A program made the position numbers and the translations under genes. Shown here piece by piece: positions 36,113-44,784 of a stretch of DNA of 64,000 bases. Origin of the DNA: JBFLYN01 sp040756655 (GTDB lineage: Bacteria; Bacillota; Sulfobacillia; UBA8153). Location: the NCBI GenBank assembly GCA_040756655.1, contig JBFLYN010000004.1, positions 1 through 64,000 on the forward strand. The letters are read 5' to 3'. The notes below the pieces were generated by a model. That model had not been told where the DNA came from. It did not search any database and was given only the letters and a program-made list of their open reading frames with translations. Each line of letters begins with the position of its first letter. Position 1 is the first letter of the stretch.

Positions 36113-37593
36113 CAGTGAGGCACCTCCCGTAACAGGTTTCTGGCCACTTCCCGGTCGTCAAAGTGGATGGTGCGGTCCTTGAACACCTGGTAGGTCTCGT
36201 GTCCTTTGCCCGCGATGACCACTCCGTCGCCCGGCCGGGCTTTGGCCAGGGCAAGAGCGATGGCCCGGGCCCGGTCGGGTTCAAGAAGGTAGGGTGTTTT
36301 TCCTTCCTGCAGTCCGGCCTCTATCTCGGCGATAATGGCTCCGGGTTCCTCGCTGCGGGGGTTGTCGGAGGTCACCACTACCAGGTCGGCCAGTCTCGAG
36401 GCAATGCCGCCCATGAGCGGCCGCTTGGTACGGTCCCGGTCTCCCCCGCACCCAAACACGGCGATGACCCGCCCGGGCACTACCCGGCGGGCTGCACTGA
36501 GCACGTTTTCCAGGGCATCAGGGGTATGGGCATAGTCCACGATGACGGTGTAAGGTTGGCCTTCGCTGACCAGTTCGAAACGGCCGGGCACGCCCGGGAC
36601 CGTCTCCAATCCCTCGGCGACCACGTCCAGGCTGATGCCTTCGTTGAGAGCCGCCGCCGCCACGGCCAGGGCATTGTACACATTAAACATGGCCGCCAAC
36701 GGCTGGTGGATCCGGCGCGTACCCCAGGGCGACTCCAGGGTAAAGACGTTGCCGCCGGGCCTGGTATCCACTTCAGTGGCCCGTAGGGTGGCGGGTCGAC
36801 GTAGGCCGTAAGTGATAACCGGCACCCGGCACAGGCGGGCCATGTACTCGCTGGCCGGATCGTCGGCGTTGAGCACTGCACACCGGGGACCACCCTTGAC
36901 CAACGGCAGGGCGGGACGCCCCAGTTCCGCGAAAAGACGTCCCTTGGCGTCCCGGTAAGCCTCCATGGTGCCGTGCAATTCCAGGTGGTCCTGGGTCAAG
37001 TTGGTGAACACCCCGGCGTCGAACTCGCAGCCCGTCACTCGCTCCAGGTCCAAGGCTATGGAGGAGACTTCCATGACGGCAGCCCCGCAGCCTGCCTGGA
37101 CCATGCGGGCAAAAAGCTCCTGCAGGTCGGGCGCCTCGGGCGTGGTGAGCACCACGGGCTCCGGCGTATCATCCACCAGTACCTGCACCGTGCCCACCAG
37201 CCCGGTCTTGATGCCGGCAGTCTTGAGCACGTGCCGCAGCATGAAGGTGGTGGTGGTCTTGCCGTTGGTCCCGGTGACCCCAAAAAGGCGCAGCGCCCCG
37301 GTGGGATGCCCGTACAGGGCCACGGCCGCCAGGGCCATGGCGCGCCGCGTCTCGATGGCCAGGAGGTACGGGATCCCCCTGGGCACAGCTGCAGCGCAAG
37401 ACACCAGGAGCGCAGCACACCCCTGGCGGACCGCATCCTCTGTAAACTCGTGGCCGTCCCGGCGAAACCCGCGAATGGCCACAAACAGGTCTCCGGGCCT
37501 GACCCGGCGGGAATCGTAGGTGATCCCGGTTACCTCCACGTCTGGGCCGGTGTGAACCAAACCGGTCCGGGCGCCCAGCTGTGACAGGAGCAA
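36112..37593 (-). CDS. murE: UDP-MurNAc-L-Ala-D-Glu ligase for the third residue
   Basis: 493 aa. VEVTGITYDSRRVRPGDLFV, LFGVTGTNGKTTTTFMLRHV (P-loop), NLTQDHLELHGTMEAYRDAK and VVTSDNPRSEEPGAIIAEIE are present. DNPRSEEP corresponds to the DNPR motif that in characterised enzymes marks meso-diaminopimelate rather than lysine, so the wall is probably DAP-type (inference). A TTG start lies at 37593. Confidence 0.97.
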   Translation of the reverse strand: MLLSQLGARTGLVHTGPDVEVTGITYDSRRVRPGDLFVAIRGFRRDGHEFTEDAVRQGCAALLVSCAAAVPRGIPYLLAIETRRAMALAAVALYGHPTGALRLFGVTGTNGKTTTTFMLRHVLKTAGIKTGLVGTVQVLVDDTPEPVVLTTPEAPDLQELFARMVQAGCGAAVMEVSSIALDLERVTGCEFDAGVFTNLTQDHLELHGTMEAYRDAKGRLFAELGRPALPLVKGGPRCAVLNADDPASEYMARLCRVPVITYGLRRPATLRATEVDTRPGGNVFTLESPWGTRRIHQPLAAMFNVYNALAVAAAALNEGISLDVVAEGLETVPGVPGRFELVSEGQPYTVIVDYAHTPDALENVLSAARRVVPGRVIAVFGCGGDRDRTKRPLMGGIASRLADLVVVTSDNPRSEEPGAIIAEIEAGLQEGKTPYLLEPDRARAIALALAKARPGDGVVIAGKGHETYQVFKDRTIHFDDREVARNLLREVPH

Positions 37594-37708
37594 CTTCCAT
37601 CCACCACCCCTGTGGGAGTTTCACCACCAATTATGCCTCATAGGCCCAGATCTACTCAAGTTCCCGTCCAGTATGGTAAGACGCTGGCACGGCCGGGCCG
37701 GGTTCCAC

Positions 37709-39796
37709 TCACTGGGGCGGTGCGAAGGTGACGTGAACCGTGCCGCCCGGCCTGAGCAGTGTGCCTGGAGCAGGCACCTGCTCCCGGGCCACCCCGCTGC
37801 CCTCGGCCTGGAGCTTGAGCCCCAGGCGGCTGACAATCTCCCCGGCCTCCTTGATGGTCTTGCCGGCCAGCCGTGGCACAGTTACTTCGCCGCTGGGTGC
37901 TTTACCTCCTTGGTCGACATAACACACAACCGTGGTGCCGCGGGGCACCTGTACACCGGCCACGGGGAACTGGCTTACCACCACCGTGCCCTCGCCCATG
38001 CCCAGGGCCGCCAGGCCCGCCCGTTCCATCACCGCCAGGGCCTCCTCCAGCACCAGGTGGGTCACGTCGGGCACCGTCGCCATCTGCACCGGCGTACGGG
38101 CGGCCGGGGGCGGCAGTGAGGGCGGGACTTCGAGGTAGCGCAGGATGTCGCGGATCATGGCACCGAACACCGGGGCCGCCACCTGGCCACCGTAGTAGGC
38201 GCCCACGGGATCGTCCACCATCACCAACCCCACTACCTGGGGGTTATCGGCCGGCGCGAATCCCACGAAGGAAGCGATGTAGCGCCCGTGGACCACGGCG
38301 CCCCCGATGACCTTCTGGGCCGTGCCCGTCTTGCCCGCGATGCGGTAGCCCTCGATGAAGGCGTTGCGTCCCGTACCGCCATCCACCACCATCTCCAGGC
38401 CCCGCCTGAGTTCGGCCGCGGTGGTCTCGGATATGACCCGGCGGACCGGGGTAGGGTGGATTACCTCCACCTCGCTCCCGTCGTGACTCCGGATCTCCTT
38501 GACCAGGTGGGGTGTCATCAACATGCCGCCGTTGGCAATGGCGGCGGTGGCGTTGAGAAGTTGTAAAGGCGTGATGATGAGCGTCTGGCCAAAGGACATG
38601 ACTGCCAAGTCCACGGGCTTGATGCGGTCGCGGGGTACCGTCAAGCCAGTGGCCTCGCCCGGGAGATCAATGCCGGTCTTACCGGTAAGCCCGAAGGCCA
38701 CCAGGTAATCGTGAAAATGCTGGGCCCCCATGCGCAGTCCCAAGGTGGCAAAGCCCACGTTGCAGGAATGCTTGATGATCTCCAGGAAGTTTAGGCTCCC
38801 GTGAGTGCGGTGGCAGCTAATGGTCCAGCCCGATACGGTGATGCTTCCGCCGCAGTGGAAGCGCTCGTTGATATGAGTAAGCCCAAGTTCCAGGGCACCA
38901 GCGGCGGTTATGGGCTTGAAGGTGGAACCTGGCGGGAAGGCATCTGCTACCACGGTGTTGCGCCGGTTCTCGGCCGGGTAATCCTGGTAGTGATTGGGGT
39001 CATAGTCCGGCCGGTTGGCCAGGGCAAGGATCTCGCCGGTGCGCGGGTCCATGAAGATGGCCATGACCGCCCGGGCCTGGGTGCTGGCAAAGAGCTTTTC
39101 CAGTTCCCGCTCAACGATGTACTGGATGGTCTCGTCGATGGTGAGGATCAAGGACTTGCCGTCCACCGGGGGAATGTACCTGTAGAGTGCCTGGGGCAGT
39201 TCCCGGCTGCGGGCGTCCAGTTCCTGGGTGATCCGGCCCTGGGTCCCCCTGAGCACGCGATCATAGAACAGCTCGATGCCTTCTAGCCCCTGGCTATCGA
39301 TGCCGGCAATGCCGATAACGTGGGAGGCAAGGTTACCCTTGGGGTAGAACCGCTTGCTTTCCTGGGTAAAGCCCACGCCGGGCAAGTTGAGCTCCTTGAG
39401 CTGGCGAGCCTGGTCGTCTTCGATCTTGCGTTTGACCCACTCAAACGAGGAAACCCTGGTGATGCGCCGCAGCACGTCGTCGACGTTGAGCTGGAGTATG
39501 CCCGCGAGTACTCGCGCCGTCTGTTCCGGGTTGACGATCTGGGCCGGGTACACAAAGACCGATTCCACGTTGAGGCTTACGGCCAGTTCGCGCCCGCGCC
39601 GGTCGTAGATGACTCCACGACGGGCTTCCACGGGCACATCGCGCATGCGTAGTTCTAGGGCCTGGGCCTGCAGCTCGGCGCCCCAGATAAACTGGATGTA
39701 GGCCAGGCGACCCACCAGTCCCACGAACATTAATGTGAAGCTGAGCAGGAGCACGAGTATGCGCTTGCGGGTGGTAATGCCCGGGGTAGTACGCAT
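37709..39796 (-). CDS. spoVD: Sporulation-type penicillin-binding protein with PASTA domains (SpoVD)
   Basis: 695 aa. One membrane helix (ILVLLLSFTLMFVGLVGRLA), a dimerisation domain, and a transpeptidase domain with the active serine in GSTFKPITAAGAL, SCN in IKHSCNVGFATLG and KTGTAQ in GYRIAGKTGTAQKVIG. Two PASTA domains follow (about 575-635 and 637-693). It crosslinks peptidoglycan outside the membrane with the SEDS partner ftsW. PASTA domains suit either SpoVD or a vegetative Pbp2x role, and a single enzyme may serve both here. Confidence 0.96.
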   Translation of the reverse strand: MRTTPGITTRKRILVLLLSFTLMFVGLVGRLAYIQFIWGAELQAQALELRMRDVPVEARRGVIYDRRGRELAVSLNVESVFVYPAQIVNPEQTARVLAGILQLNVDDVLRRITRVSSFEWVKRKIEDDQARQLKELNLPGVGFTQESKRFYPKGNLASHVIGIAGIDSQGLEGIELFYDRVLRGTQGRITQELDARSRELPQALYRYIPPVDGKSLILTIDETIQYIVERELEKLFASTQARAVMAIFMDPRTGEILALANRPDYDPNHYQDYPAENRRNTVVADAFPPGSTFKPITAAGALELGLTHINERFHCGGSITVSGWTISCHRTHGSLNFLEIIKHSCNVGFATLGLRMGAQHFHDYLVAFGLTGKTGIDLPGEATGLTVPRDRIKPVDLAVMSFGQTLIITPLQLLNATAAIANGGMLMTPHLVKEIRSHDGSEVEVIHPTPVRRVISETTAAELRRGLEMVVDGGTGRNAFIEGYRIAGKTGTAQKVIGGAVVHGRYIASFVGFAPADNPQVVGLVMVDDPVGAYYGGQVAAPVFGAMIRDILRYLEVPPSLPPPAARTPVQMATVPDVTHLVLEEALAVMERAGLAALGMGEGTVVVSQFPVAGVQVPRGTTVVCYVDQGGKAPSGEVTVPRLAGKTIKEAGEIVSRLGLKLQAEGSGVAREQVPAPGTLLRPGGTVHVTFAPPQ

Positions 39797-39838
39797 GGGA
39801 ACCCCCTCACTGCAGGCACGGTCAAGCTAGCCAGTTCC

Positions 39839-40336
39839 TCACGGCCCGGAACCGGCCTGCACGGGCCTTCCCACCACCGCCCGGGCGATGAACCCCCTTA
39901 CTCCCGAAGCCAGGCGCTGGACTGCCCCTTCCACCTGGGGACGCCATGGGTCCAGGTTGCCCGGGTCGTTGGCAGCCGGTTCACCTAGCTGTACCAGGCG
40001 CAGCTGTTCGGGCTCGCGCATGCCCAGGCGCTCGCGGGCAATCTGCTCAATGCGGTCTAGCGACTCGAGCCGTGCCAACTCCAGCTGCAGGCGGGATACG
40101 TCCCGTTGCAGGGCGTCGAGTTCTGCCCGGAGGGAAACGATCTCGTAGCCGAGCTTGGCGGTAGTGGCCGGAAGCGACACCAGCGCCAGCCCCAGGAAAA
40201 CACACCCGGCCAGGATGACAATGCCGGCATACTCCGGGTGCCGGCTCCAGATGCTCCCCTGGCGGTTCCTGGAGGCGAACCGGCGCCTACGTGCATACGC
40301 TTTCCCGCCGTATGCTGGTATTCTTGCTACCACCAT
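39839..40336 (-). CDS. ftsL: FtsL-like septal protein
   Basis: 165 aa bitopic protein. A basic N-terminus is followed by a membrane helix (EYAGIVILAGCVFLGLALVS), a coiled coil (LGYEIVSLRAELDALQRDVS and on) and IEQIARERLGMREPEQLRLV, the usual FtsL/DivIC end. It complexes with FtsQ and FtsB-type proteins at the septum. The extra 45-residue tail (NDPGNLDPWRPQ and on) is unusual. It lies between rsmH and spoVD as expected. Confidence 0.9.
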   Translation of the reverse strand: MVVARIPAYGGKAYARRRRFASRNRQGSIWSRHPEYAGIVILAGCVFLGLALVSLPATTAKLGYEIVSLRAELDALQRDVSRLQLELARLESLDRIEQIARERLGMREPEQLRLVQLGEPAANDPGNLDPWRPQVEGAVQRLASGVRGFIARAVVGRPVQAGSGP

Positions 40337-40357
40337 GGTATTCGCCCCCTTCTATGC

Positions 40358-41299
40358 CTAGAACCCGGTGCTCTTTTCGGCTGCCCGCAACCGCACGCTC
40401 CGGGCCCGCGGGTTGGCCGCTACCTCCTCGTGGCGCGCCTGCCGGGCCCGGGGTGTTAGTATGGTCAGGTCCCTCCTGGCCCCGCACGCGCACACGGGCA
40501 ACCCCGGTGGGCAGGAGCAAGCGCCTGCCCGCTTGCGAAACACCGTCTTGACGGCGCGGTCCTCCAGAGAGTGAAAGGCCAAGACACAGATGCGCCCGCC
40601 CGGCACCAGGGCGTCGATGGCCCCTTCCAGGGCCCGGTCCAGGCCCTCCAGTTCGCGATTCACGGCAATGCGCAATGCCTGGAAAGTGCGGCGCGCCGGG
40701 TGAAGGCCCTCGCGACGGGCGGCGGCGGGTATGGCCGCCTTGATTACCTCGACCAGGTCCTGCGTGGTCTCTAGCGGGGCGACCTCCCGCCGGGCCACCA
40801 GGAAGCGGGCAATGCGCCGGGCCCACCGTTCCTCGCCCAGGGTACCGATGATGCTGGCCAGCTCTTGCTCGCTGGCGCTATTTACTAGTCCGGCGGCGGT
40901 CAGTGGCTGCGAAGGATCCATGCGCATGTCCAAGGGCGCCTGGTGCTGGTAAGAGAAACCACGCTCCGGGGTGTCCAGCTGGTGAGACGAGACTCCCAGG
41001 TCAAGCAGCACTCCGGCCAGCCCACAGATGCCTAGCTGCTCCAGGACTTCGCCCAGCCGGCGATAGTCCGACTGCACCAGCGTAACCCGGGACCCAAAAC
41101 GCGCCAGCCGCCGCCGGCTGGCGGCGATGGCATCGCCGTCCCGGTCCAGACCCACCAGGTGAAGGCCGGGCCCGTGCTCCAACAGGGCTTCCGCGTGTCC
41201 ACCGCCGCCCACGGTGGCGTCCACGAAGGTCCCGCCCCGGGCCGGTTCCAGGTACTCGAGAACCTCAGCTACCATGACCGGCACGTGGTAGTCGTTCAC
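40358..41299 (-). CDS. rsmH: 16S rRNA (cytosine1402-N4)-methyltransferase
   Basis: 313 aa. YHVPVMVAEVLEYLEPARGG, VDATVGGGGHAEALLEHGPG (SAM site), GVLLDLGVSSHQLDTPERGF and PARRTFQALRIAVNRELEGL are RsmH signatures. GTG 41299 overlaps the mraZ stop by four bases (GTGA) and has GGAGAA upstream. The open frame to 41608 is a shadow of mraZ. Confidence 0.98.
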   Translation of the reverse strand: MNDYHVPVMVAEVLEYLEPARGGTFVDATVGGGGHAEALLEHGPGLHLVGLDRDGDAIAASRRRLARFGSRVTLVQSDYRRLGEVLEQLGICGLAGVLLDLGVSSHQLDTPERGFSYQHQAPLDMRMDPSQPLTAAGLVNSASEQELASIIGTLGEERWARRIARFLVARREVAPLETTQDLVEVIKAAIPAAARREGLHPARRTFQALRIAVNRELEGLDRALEGAIDALVPGGRICVLAFHSLEDRAVKTVFRKRAGACSCPPGLPVCACGARRDLTILTPRARQARHEEVAANPRARSVRLRAAEKSTGF

Positions 41300-41748
41300 T
41301 TGGGTTCTCCGGCCTGTCCCTGCCAGACTCCATCCAGGGTCTCGGCCAAGGACTCGAAGTTCTCGCCGGCCCGATCGCGATAGGCTTCCCACTTGGCCTG
41401 GTCCCAGATCTCCAGGCGATCGAGGACGCCGATGACTACGGTCTCCCGGTCCAACCCGGCGTACTCCCTGAGGTTCTGGGGGATAAGCACCCGTCCCTGG
41501 CGGTCCAGCTGGCAGTCCACGGCTCCGGATAAGAAAAACCGCACAAACGCACGGTTGGTGGCACTGGTAAACGCCAAGCCCTGGAGTTGCTTTTGGACCA
41601 GGCGCCACTGGTCAAGGGTGTACACAAACAGGCAGTTTTCCAGTCCCCGGGTGACCACAAGACCGGGGGCCAGGAGTTCCCGGAAGCGGGAAGGCAGGAT
41701 GAGCCGGCCCTTATCGTCGATGGTATGTTGGTACTCTCCCATGAACAC
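41296..41748 (-). CDS. mraZ: Division and cell-wall cluster regulator MraZ
   Basis: 150 aa with two SpoVT/AbrB-like repeats: MGEYQHTIDDKGRLILPSRF with GLVVTRGLENCLFVYTLDQW, and SGAVDCQLDRQGRVLIPQNL with ETVVIGVLDRLEIWDQAKWE. It is a DNA-binding oligomer that represses its own cluster by binding repeats upstream. GTG 41748 sits 9 nt after GGAGG; the later ATG 41742 is less well spaced. Its operator is visible just upstream. Confidence 0.98.
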   Translation of the reverse strand: MFMGEYQHTIDDKGRLILPSRFRELLAPGLVVTRGLENCLFVYTLDQWRLVQKQLQGLAFTSATNRAFVRFFLSGAVDCQLDRQGRVLIPQNLREYAGLDRETVVIGVLDRLEIWDQAKWEAYRDRAGENFESLAETLDGVWQGQAGEPK

Positions 41749-41763
41749 AGCCGGCTACCTCCC

Positions 41764-41788
41764 CCCACTTTCCCCCACTTTGCACCAC
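41764..41788 (-). promoter_or_regulatory. Three MraZ boxes in the mraZ leader
   Basis: On the minus strand GTGGT, GTGGG and GTGGG recur at exact 10-bp spacing (41788-41784, 41778-41774, 41768-41764), separated by GCAAA and GGAAA. This matches characterised MraZ operators (TGGGN or AAAGTG repeats with 5-bp spacers). They end about 15 bp before the GTG start, next to the GGAGG site, so autorepression is likely. Confidence 0.8.
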
Positions 41789-41859
41789 CCGCACCTATTT
41801 CTTCGCCTCGCATTAGGAATTTCCTCCTGAGATTAAAAAAAAACCACTCCGGAAAAACG

Positions 41860-41886
41860 AAAAACCTTCCCCTGCGCCGGGAAGGG
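41860..41886 (-). terminator. Terminator of the zinc-ribbon transcript
   Basis: CCTTCCC and GGGAAGG form a stem. On the minus strand TTTTTCGTTTTT follows, about 27 bp after the stop at 41913. A second T-run (T9) lies just beyond. It insulates the mra operon. Confidence 0.8.
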
Positions 41887-41912
41887 ACCGGACTTACCTG
41901 TAGGCTATTGGT

Positions 41913-42110
41913 CTACAGCCGGCTGGCACCCATGCTCGCGGACTCCAGGAACGACCGGATGAAAAAAGCCTTCTTCCCACACTTGGGACAGAAGACTTTT
42001 TCGCGGTACGGTTCTCTCACCTGGTTACCCTCTGCCCGGTCCAGGGACTGCGTGCCCTGGGTCCCGCATCCCGAGCAGAGGTACTCGACAATGGTCTCAG
42101 TCTGCCTCAT
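41913..42110 (-). CDS. Small zinc-ribbon protein
   Basis: 65 aa. CSGCGTQG and FCPKCGKKAFF supply two CxxC pairs about 28 residues apart, a zinc-ribbon pattern. No enzymatic domain is visible. ATG 42110 has AGGAGG 8 nt upstream and overlaps the stop of a 17-codon micro-ORF. A strong terminator follows. I do not recognise the family, so its role (nucleic-acid or protein binding) is open. Confidence 0.6.
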   Translation of the reverse strand: MRQTETIVEYLCSGCGTQGTQSLDRAEGNQVREPYREKVFCPKCGKKAFFIRSFLESASMGASRL

Positions 42111-42160
42111 CTGCCGGGCCTCCTTGCCATGGTGAAGCTAACCTTTCCCCCTTGGAGCAT
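42107..42160 (-). CDS. Possible 17-residue leader peptide
   Basis: ATG 42160 follows GGAGGAGA with a 5-nt gap, an excellent ribosome binding site. The frame ends in TGA overlapping the ATG of the zinc-ribbon gene (ATGA). The product is MLQGGKVSFTMARRPGR. Overlap and signal strength suggest translational coupling. It could also be chance. Confidence 0.35.
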   Translation of the reverse strand: MLQGGKVSFTMARRPGR

Positions 42161-42231
42161 ATTATTCTCCTCCACCCGCAGGTTTTCCTGTCCCACTCGG
42201 CCACCGGAGCAGGAAAGGTTTTCCCCACCAG

Positions 42232-42672
42232 CTAAGCCCGGTGGCGCCACCAGATCCAGAGCCCGGCCAAGACCAGGACCACAGGCCACCACTGGCCCAG
42301 TGCTCCCACGCGCAACAGGCGCAATAGCCCCCAGGCCAGGAACACCAGCCCGACCACAAGCGAAAACCCCTGAGCATAACCTGCCTTCCTGTCCACGACA
42401 TGCACCGCCAGCAGCACCAGGCCGGCCAGCAACAGGAACAGCGACGGGGCACCCCGGGGCCAGTAGGCCTGGGCCAGGAGGCCGGAAGTGCCCATGGCCA
42501 TGAGCAGCGCCCCGCCCACTAGGACCAACCCTCCCCGGCGGCGCGGGTAGATCCATAATAGGAGCATACCCAAGACCACCAGCGTCCAGTGGCGGTCCCA
42601 GACCCCCACGTTGTGCAGCAAGAGAGCCAGGCCCGCCAGCGCCAGCAAAAGCCCGACCTGGTTTCCAGTCAT
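42232..42672 (-). CDS. Multi-pass membrane protein, LiaF/LiaI-like
   Basis: 146 aa made almost only of hydrophobic helices with short loops: QVGLLLALAGLALLLHNVG, WTLVVLGMLLLWIYP, GGLVLVGGALLMAMGTSGLL, SLFLLLAGLVLLAVHVV, FSLVVGLVFLAWGLLRLL and WWPVVLVLAGLWIWW. This resembles LiaI/LiaF-TM or toast-rack membrane parts without the soluble domain. It lies in the membrane. It may be cotranscribed with the zinc-ribbon gene 70-120 bp downstream. Function unknown. Confidence 0.65.
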   Translation of the reverse strand: MTGNQVGLLLALAGLALLLHNVGVWDRHWTLVVLGMLLLWIYPRRRGGLVLVGGALLMAMGTSGLLAQAYWPRGAPSLFLLLAGLVLLAVHVVDRKAGYAQGFSLVVGLVFLAWGLLRLLRVGALGQWWPVVLVLAGLWIWWRHRA

Positions 42673-43031
42673 CCTGTCTCACTCCCCGTGCGACATTCTA
42701 GCCCGCAGGCGCTCTCCTCCCCGCCAGTCCCGGTCGGCTTCTCCCGGGATGGCTGCCCGGCCGGGTAACCTCCGCTACCGGCGCCGGGCTCCCAGGTGAT
42801 CCAGGTAGCCCCGGCTGTCACCCGGACGGGTGCATCCGGCTGCATGGTATCCCCGGGGGCCGGACCGGACCGCCCGCTATCCTGGGGTACAACCGACCAC
42901 CGGCATCCGCATGGCCCTACACGGTCATCTCGGTCAGGTTTTCCGTGGGGTATCAAGCCAGGGAGGTCGCGGTTTGCCCCGTGGGTGGTCCGTCAGCCGA
43001 CGGGCAAACGAAGGGTCCCGCCATAGCCCGC
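42673..43031. other. Gene-poor gap before the cyclo-ligase end
   Basis: About 360 bp of very GC-rich DNA between two minus-strand genes. Open frames on both strands have no homology I recognise. Several self-complementary runs occur (for example CCGGCGCCGG near 42780 and CCCCGGGGGCC near 42851). A structured RNA cannot be excluded but no known class was recognised. Confidence 0.35.
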
Positions 43032-43598
43032 TTACACGTATACACCTGCTTCGGTAACGACCGCGGCTACCCGGCGGTCATGGCAGTCGAGGGGGAGTTC
43101 ATCAACTAGCTGGAGTTCAAAAGCCACGCCCAGGCTTACTGCGCCCGGCCCCAGCAGGCCCAAGAAGCGGTCATAGTAGCCGCCCCCGTAGCCCAGCCGC
43201 CCACCGTCGCGGGTGAACGCCACCCCGGGGACACACACCAGATCCACTTCACCTGGGGGTACCTGGGGGCAACGCCCGGGCACCGGCTCCATGATGCCGT
43301 AGGCGCCTGGGGCCAAGTCCTCGGGACCCAGGACTGCGAAAATCGATAAGGATCTGGTCTTGGGGTCGCTCCGGGGCAGCACCACCCGCCTGCCAGAGGC
43401 CAGGGCCGCCTGGATGAGCTCGGTGGTGTCCACTTCGTGGCGAAAATGGGCGTAGGCCATGATGGTCCCGGCAGGCGCATATGCAGGCAACGCCATGATG
43501 CGCCCGGCTATGGTCCGGCTCCATGCCCGGTGAGAACCGGGCGGGATGGTGGCCCGCAGCGCCAGCATTCGCCTTCTAAGGACTTCCTTGTCAGTCAT
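43032..43598 (-). CDS. 5-formyltetrahydrofolate cyclo-ligase
   Basis: 188 aa of the YgfA/MTHFS family. EVLRRRMLALRATI at the N-terminus, ALASGRRVVLPRSDPKT, and LVCVPGVAFTRDGGRLGYGG with GYYDRFLG are the ATP/folate signatures. It converts 5-formyl-THF to 5,10-methenyl-THF in the cytoplasm. The ATG overlaps the upstream ASCH gene by 8 bp, implying coupling with the methylmalonyl-CoA operon. Confidence 0.96.
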   Translation of the reverse strand: MTDKEVLRRRMLALRATIPPGSHRAWSRTIAGRIMALPAYAPAGTIMAYAHFRHEVDTTELIQAALASGRRVVLPRSDPKTRSLSIFAVLGPEDLAPGAYGIMEPVPGRCPQVPPGEVDLVCVPGVAFTRDGGRLGYGGGYYDRFLGLLGPGAVSLGVAFELQLVDELPLDCHDRRVAAVVTEAGVYV

Positions 43599-43941
43599 CC
43601 ACTACCTCGGAAAAGTAGATGACGGTAACGGGAGTGTTGGCGCTGACCGGTTGACCGTATATGGAGCCGAGAAACTCGGCGGCGTCGGCCGCAGACTGCA
43701 TGTCCGGGTTCTCTGCGGCCAGGTCCTCGACGGTGAGCTCGGCTACAGTCTTGTAGACCACCCGGTCCAGCACTGCCGTGAAGATCTTTTTGCGGGGGCA
43801 GAAGCGGTCCCCGTAGGTGATCCAGACCAGGTCACCCTCTTGGTATTTTTCCCTTTTGTCGCCCAGCCGTATGGTGCAGCATTTGTTCCTGACTACCAGG
43901 TTGGCCTGGTACACCGAGGAATAGAAGTTCAGCGCCTTCAT
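43591..43941 (-). CDS. ASCH/PUA-like domain protein
   Basis: 116 aa. MKALNFYSSVYQANLVVRNK, CCTIRLGDKREKYQEGDLVW and FTAVLDRVVYKTVAEL fit an ASCH-type beta barrel, a fold tied to RNA binding. It is conserved next to metabolic genes in Clostridia, without assigned function. It follows mce by 32 bp and overlaps the cyclo-ligase gene, so it appears in a five-gene operon. Confidence 0.72.
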   Translation of the reverse strand: MKALNFYSSVYQANLVVRNKCCTIRLGDKREKYQEGDLVWITYGDRFCPRKKIFTAVLDRVVYKTVAELTVEDLAAENPDMQSAADAAEFLGSIYGQPVSANTPVTVIYFSEVVDD

Positions 43942-43973
43942 GGTCCCCCTCCTTCCGGGTTCTCTCCACCACC

Positions 43974-44378
43974 TCAGAGTGGGTCCTCCACCAGTTCCAG
44001 TAAGACCCCGTGGGTGCTGCGAGGGTGCACAAACGCCACCCGGGTCCCGTGGGCTCCAGCTCGCGGCTCCTGGTCGATGAGTCTCAACCCAGCCTCGCGG
44101 GCCCGGGCCAAGGCCAGCTCGATGTCCCGGACGGCCACGGCAACGTGGTGAACGCCTTCACCGCGGGAAGCGAGGAATTTGCCGATGGGACCATCGGGAT
44201 CGGTGCTCTCCAAAAGTTCCAGCCGGCTTTCTCCCACCGGCAGCATCACCAGCTTCACCTTCTGGGCTGGGACCTCCTCGACGGGAGACGGTATAAGGCC
44301 AAAGCCTTCAAGGTAGGTGCGGATGGAAGCCTCCAGCGACGACACGGCCACGCCCAGGTGGTGGATCTTCTCTACCAT
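43974..44378 (-). CDS. mce: Methylmalonyl-CoA epimerase
   Basis: 134 aa vicinal oxygen chelate protein. KIHHLGVAVSSLEASIRTYL, VMLPVGESRLELLESTDPDG, GVHHVAVAVRDIELALARAR and HPRSTHGVLLELVEDPL carry the metal-ligand His/Glu set. It interconverts (2R)- and (2S)-methylmalonyl-CoA. Its ATG overlaps the end of the mutase B12 subunit, so expression is coupled. Confidence 0.96.
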   Translation of the reverse strand: MVEKIHHLGVAVSSLEASIRTYLEGFGLIPSPVEEVPAQKVKLVMLPVGESRLELLESTDPDGPIGKFLASRGEGVHHVAVAVRDIELALARAREAGLRLIDQEPRAGAHGTRVAFVHPRSTHGVLLELVEDPL

Positions 44379-44773
44379 GACCGCTGCACCTCGCTTTGGA
44401 TGAACTTAACAATCTCCTCCGTGTGTGTCCCGGGCGTAAAGACCCGCCGGACACCCGCTGCTTCCAGTTTGGGGATATCCTCGTGGGGAATGACTCCTCC
44501 TGCCACCACCAGCACCCGGTCGAGGCCACGCTCTCCCAGGGCCTTGACTACCTCCGGGAACAGGTGTCCATGGGCCCCGGAGAGGCTGGACAGCCCCACC
44601 ACATCCACGTCTTCTTGCAGGGCGGCCTCGGCGATCTGCTCAGGGCTTTGCCTCAAGCCGGTATAGATGACCTCCATGCCGGCATCACGCAGCGCCCGGG
44701 CGACGACCAAGGCTCCCCGGTCGTGGCCGTCCAGGCCCGGTTTGGCCATGAGTACGCGGGTCTTTCGCGTCAT
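44372..44773 (-). CDS. mcmA2: Methylmalonyl-CoA mutase, B12-binding subunit
   Basis: 133 aa. VLMAKPGLDGHDRGALVVAR holds the DxHxxG motif whose His is the lower cobalt ligand; VGLSSLSGAHGHLFPEVVKA and VVAGGVIPHEDIPKLEAAGV complete the cobalamin fold. It forms the split mutase with the large subunit encoded 11 bp upstream. Confidence 0.96.
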   Translation of the reverse strand: MTRKTRVLMAKPGLDGHDRGALVVARALRDAGMEVIYTGLRQSPEQIAEAALQEDVDVVGLSSLSGAHGHLFPEVVKALGERGLDRVLVVAGGVIPHEDIPKLEAAGVRRVFTPGTHTEEIVKFIQSEVQRSW

Positions 44774-44784
44774 ATGCGTCCCCC

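Noticed and set aside
41436..41813. Minus ORF beginning ATG 41813 behind AGGAGG
   Set aside because: The site is good, but the frame runs through the MraZ boxes and overlaps mraZ out of frame with no protein resemblance. The match is probably chance.
42673..43031. Structured RNA in the gap before the cyclo-ligase gene
   Set aside because: GC-rich self-complementary runs are expected at this base composition, and no known RNA class could be recognised.
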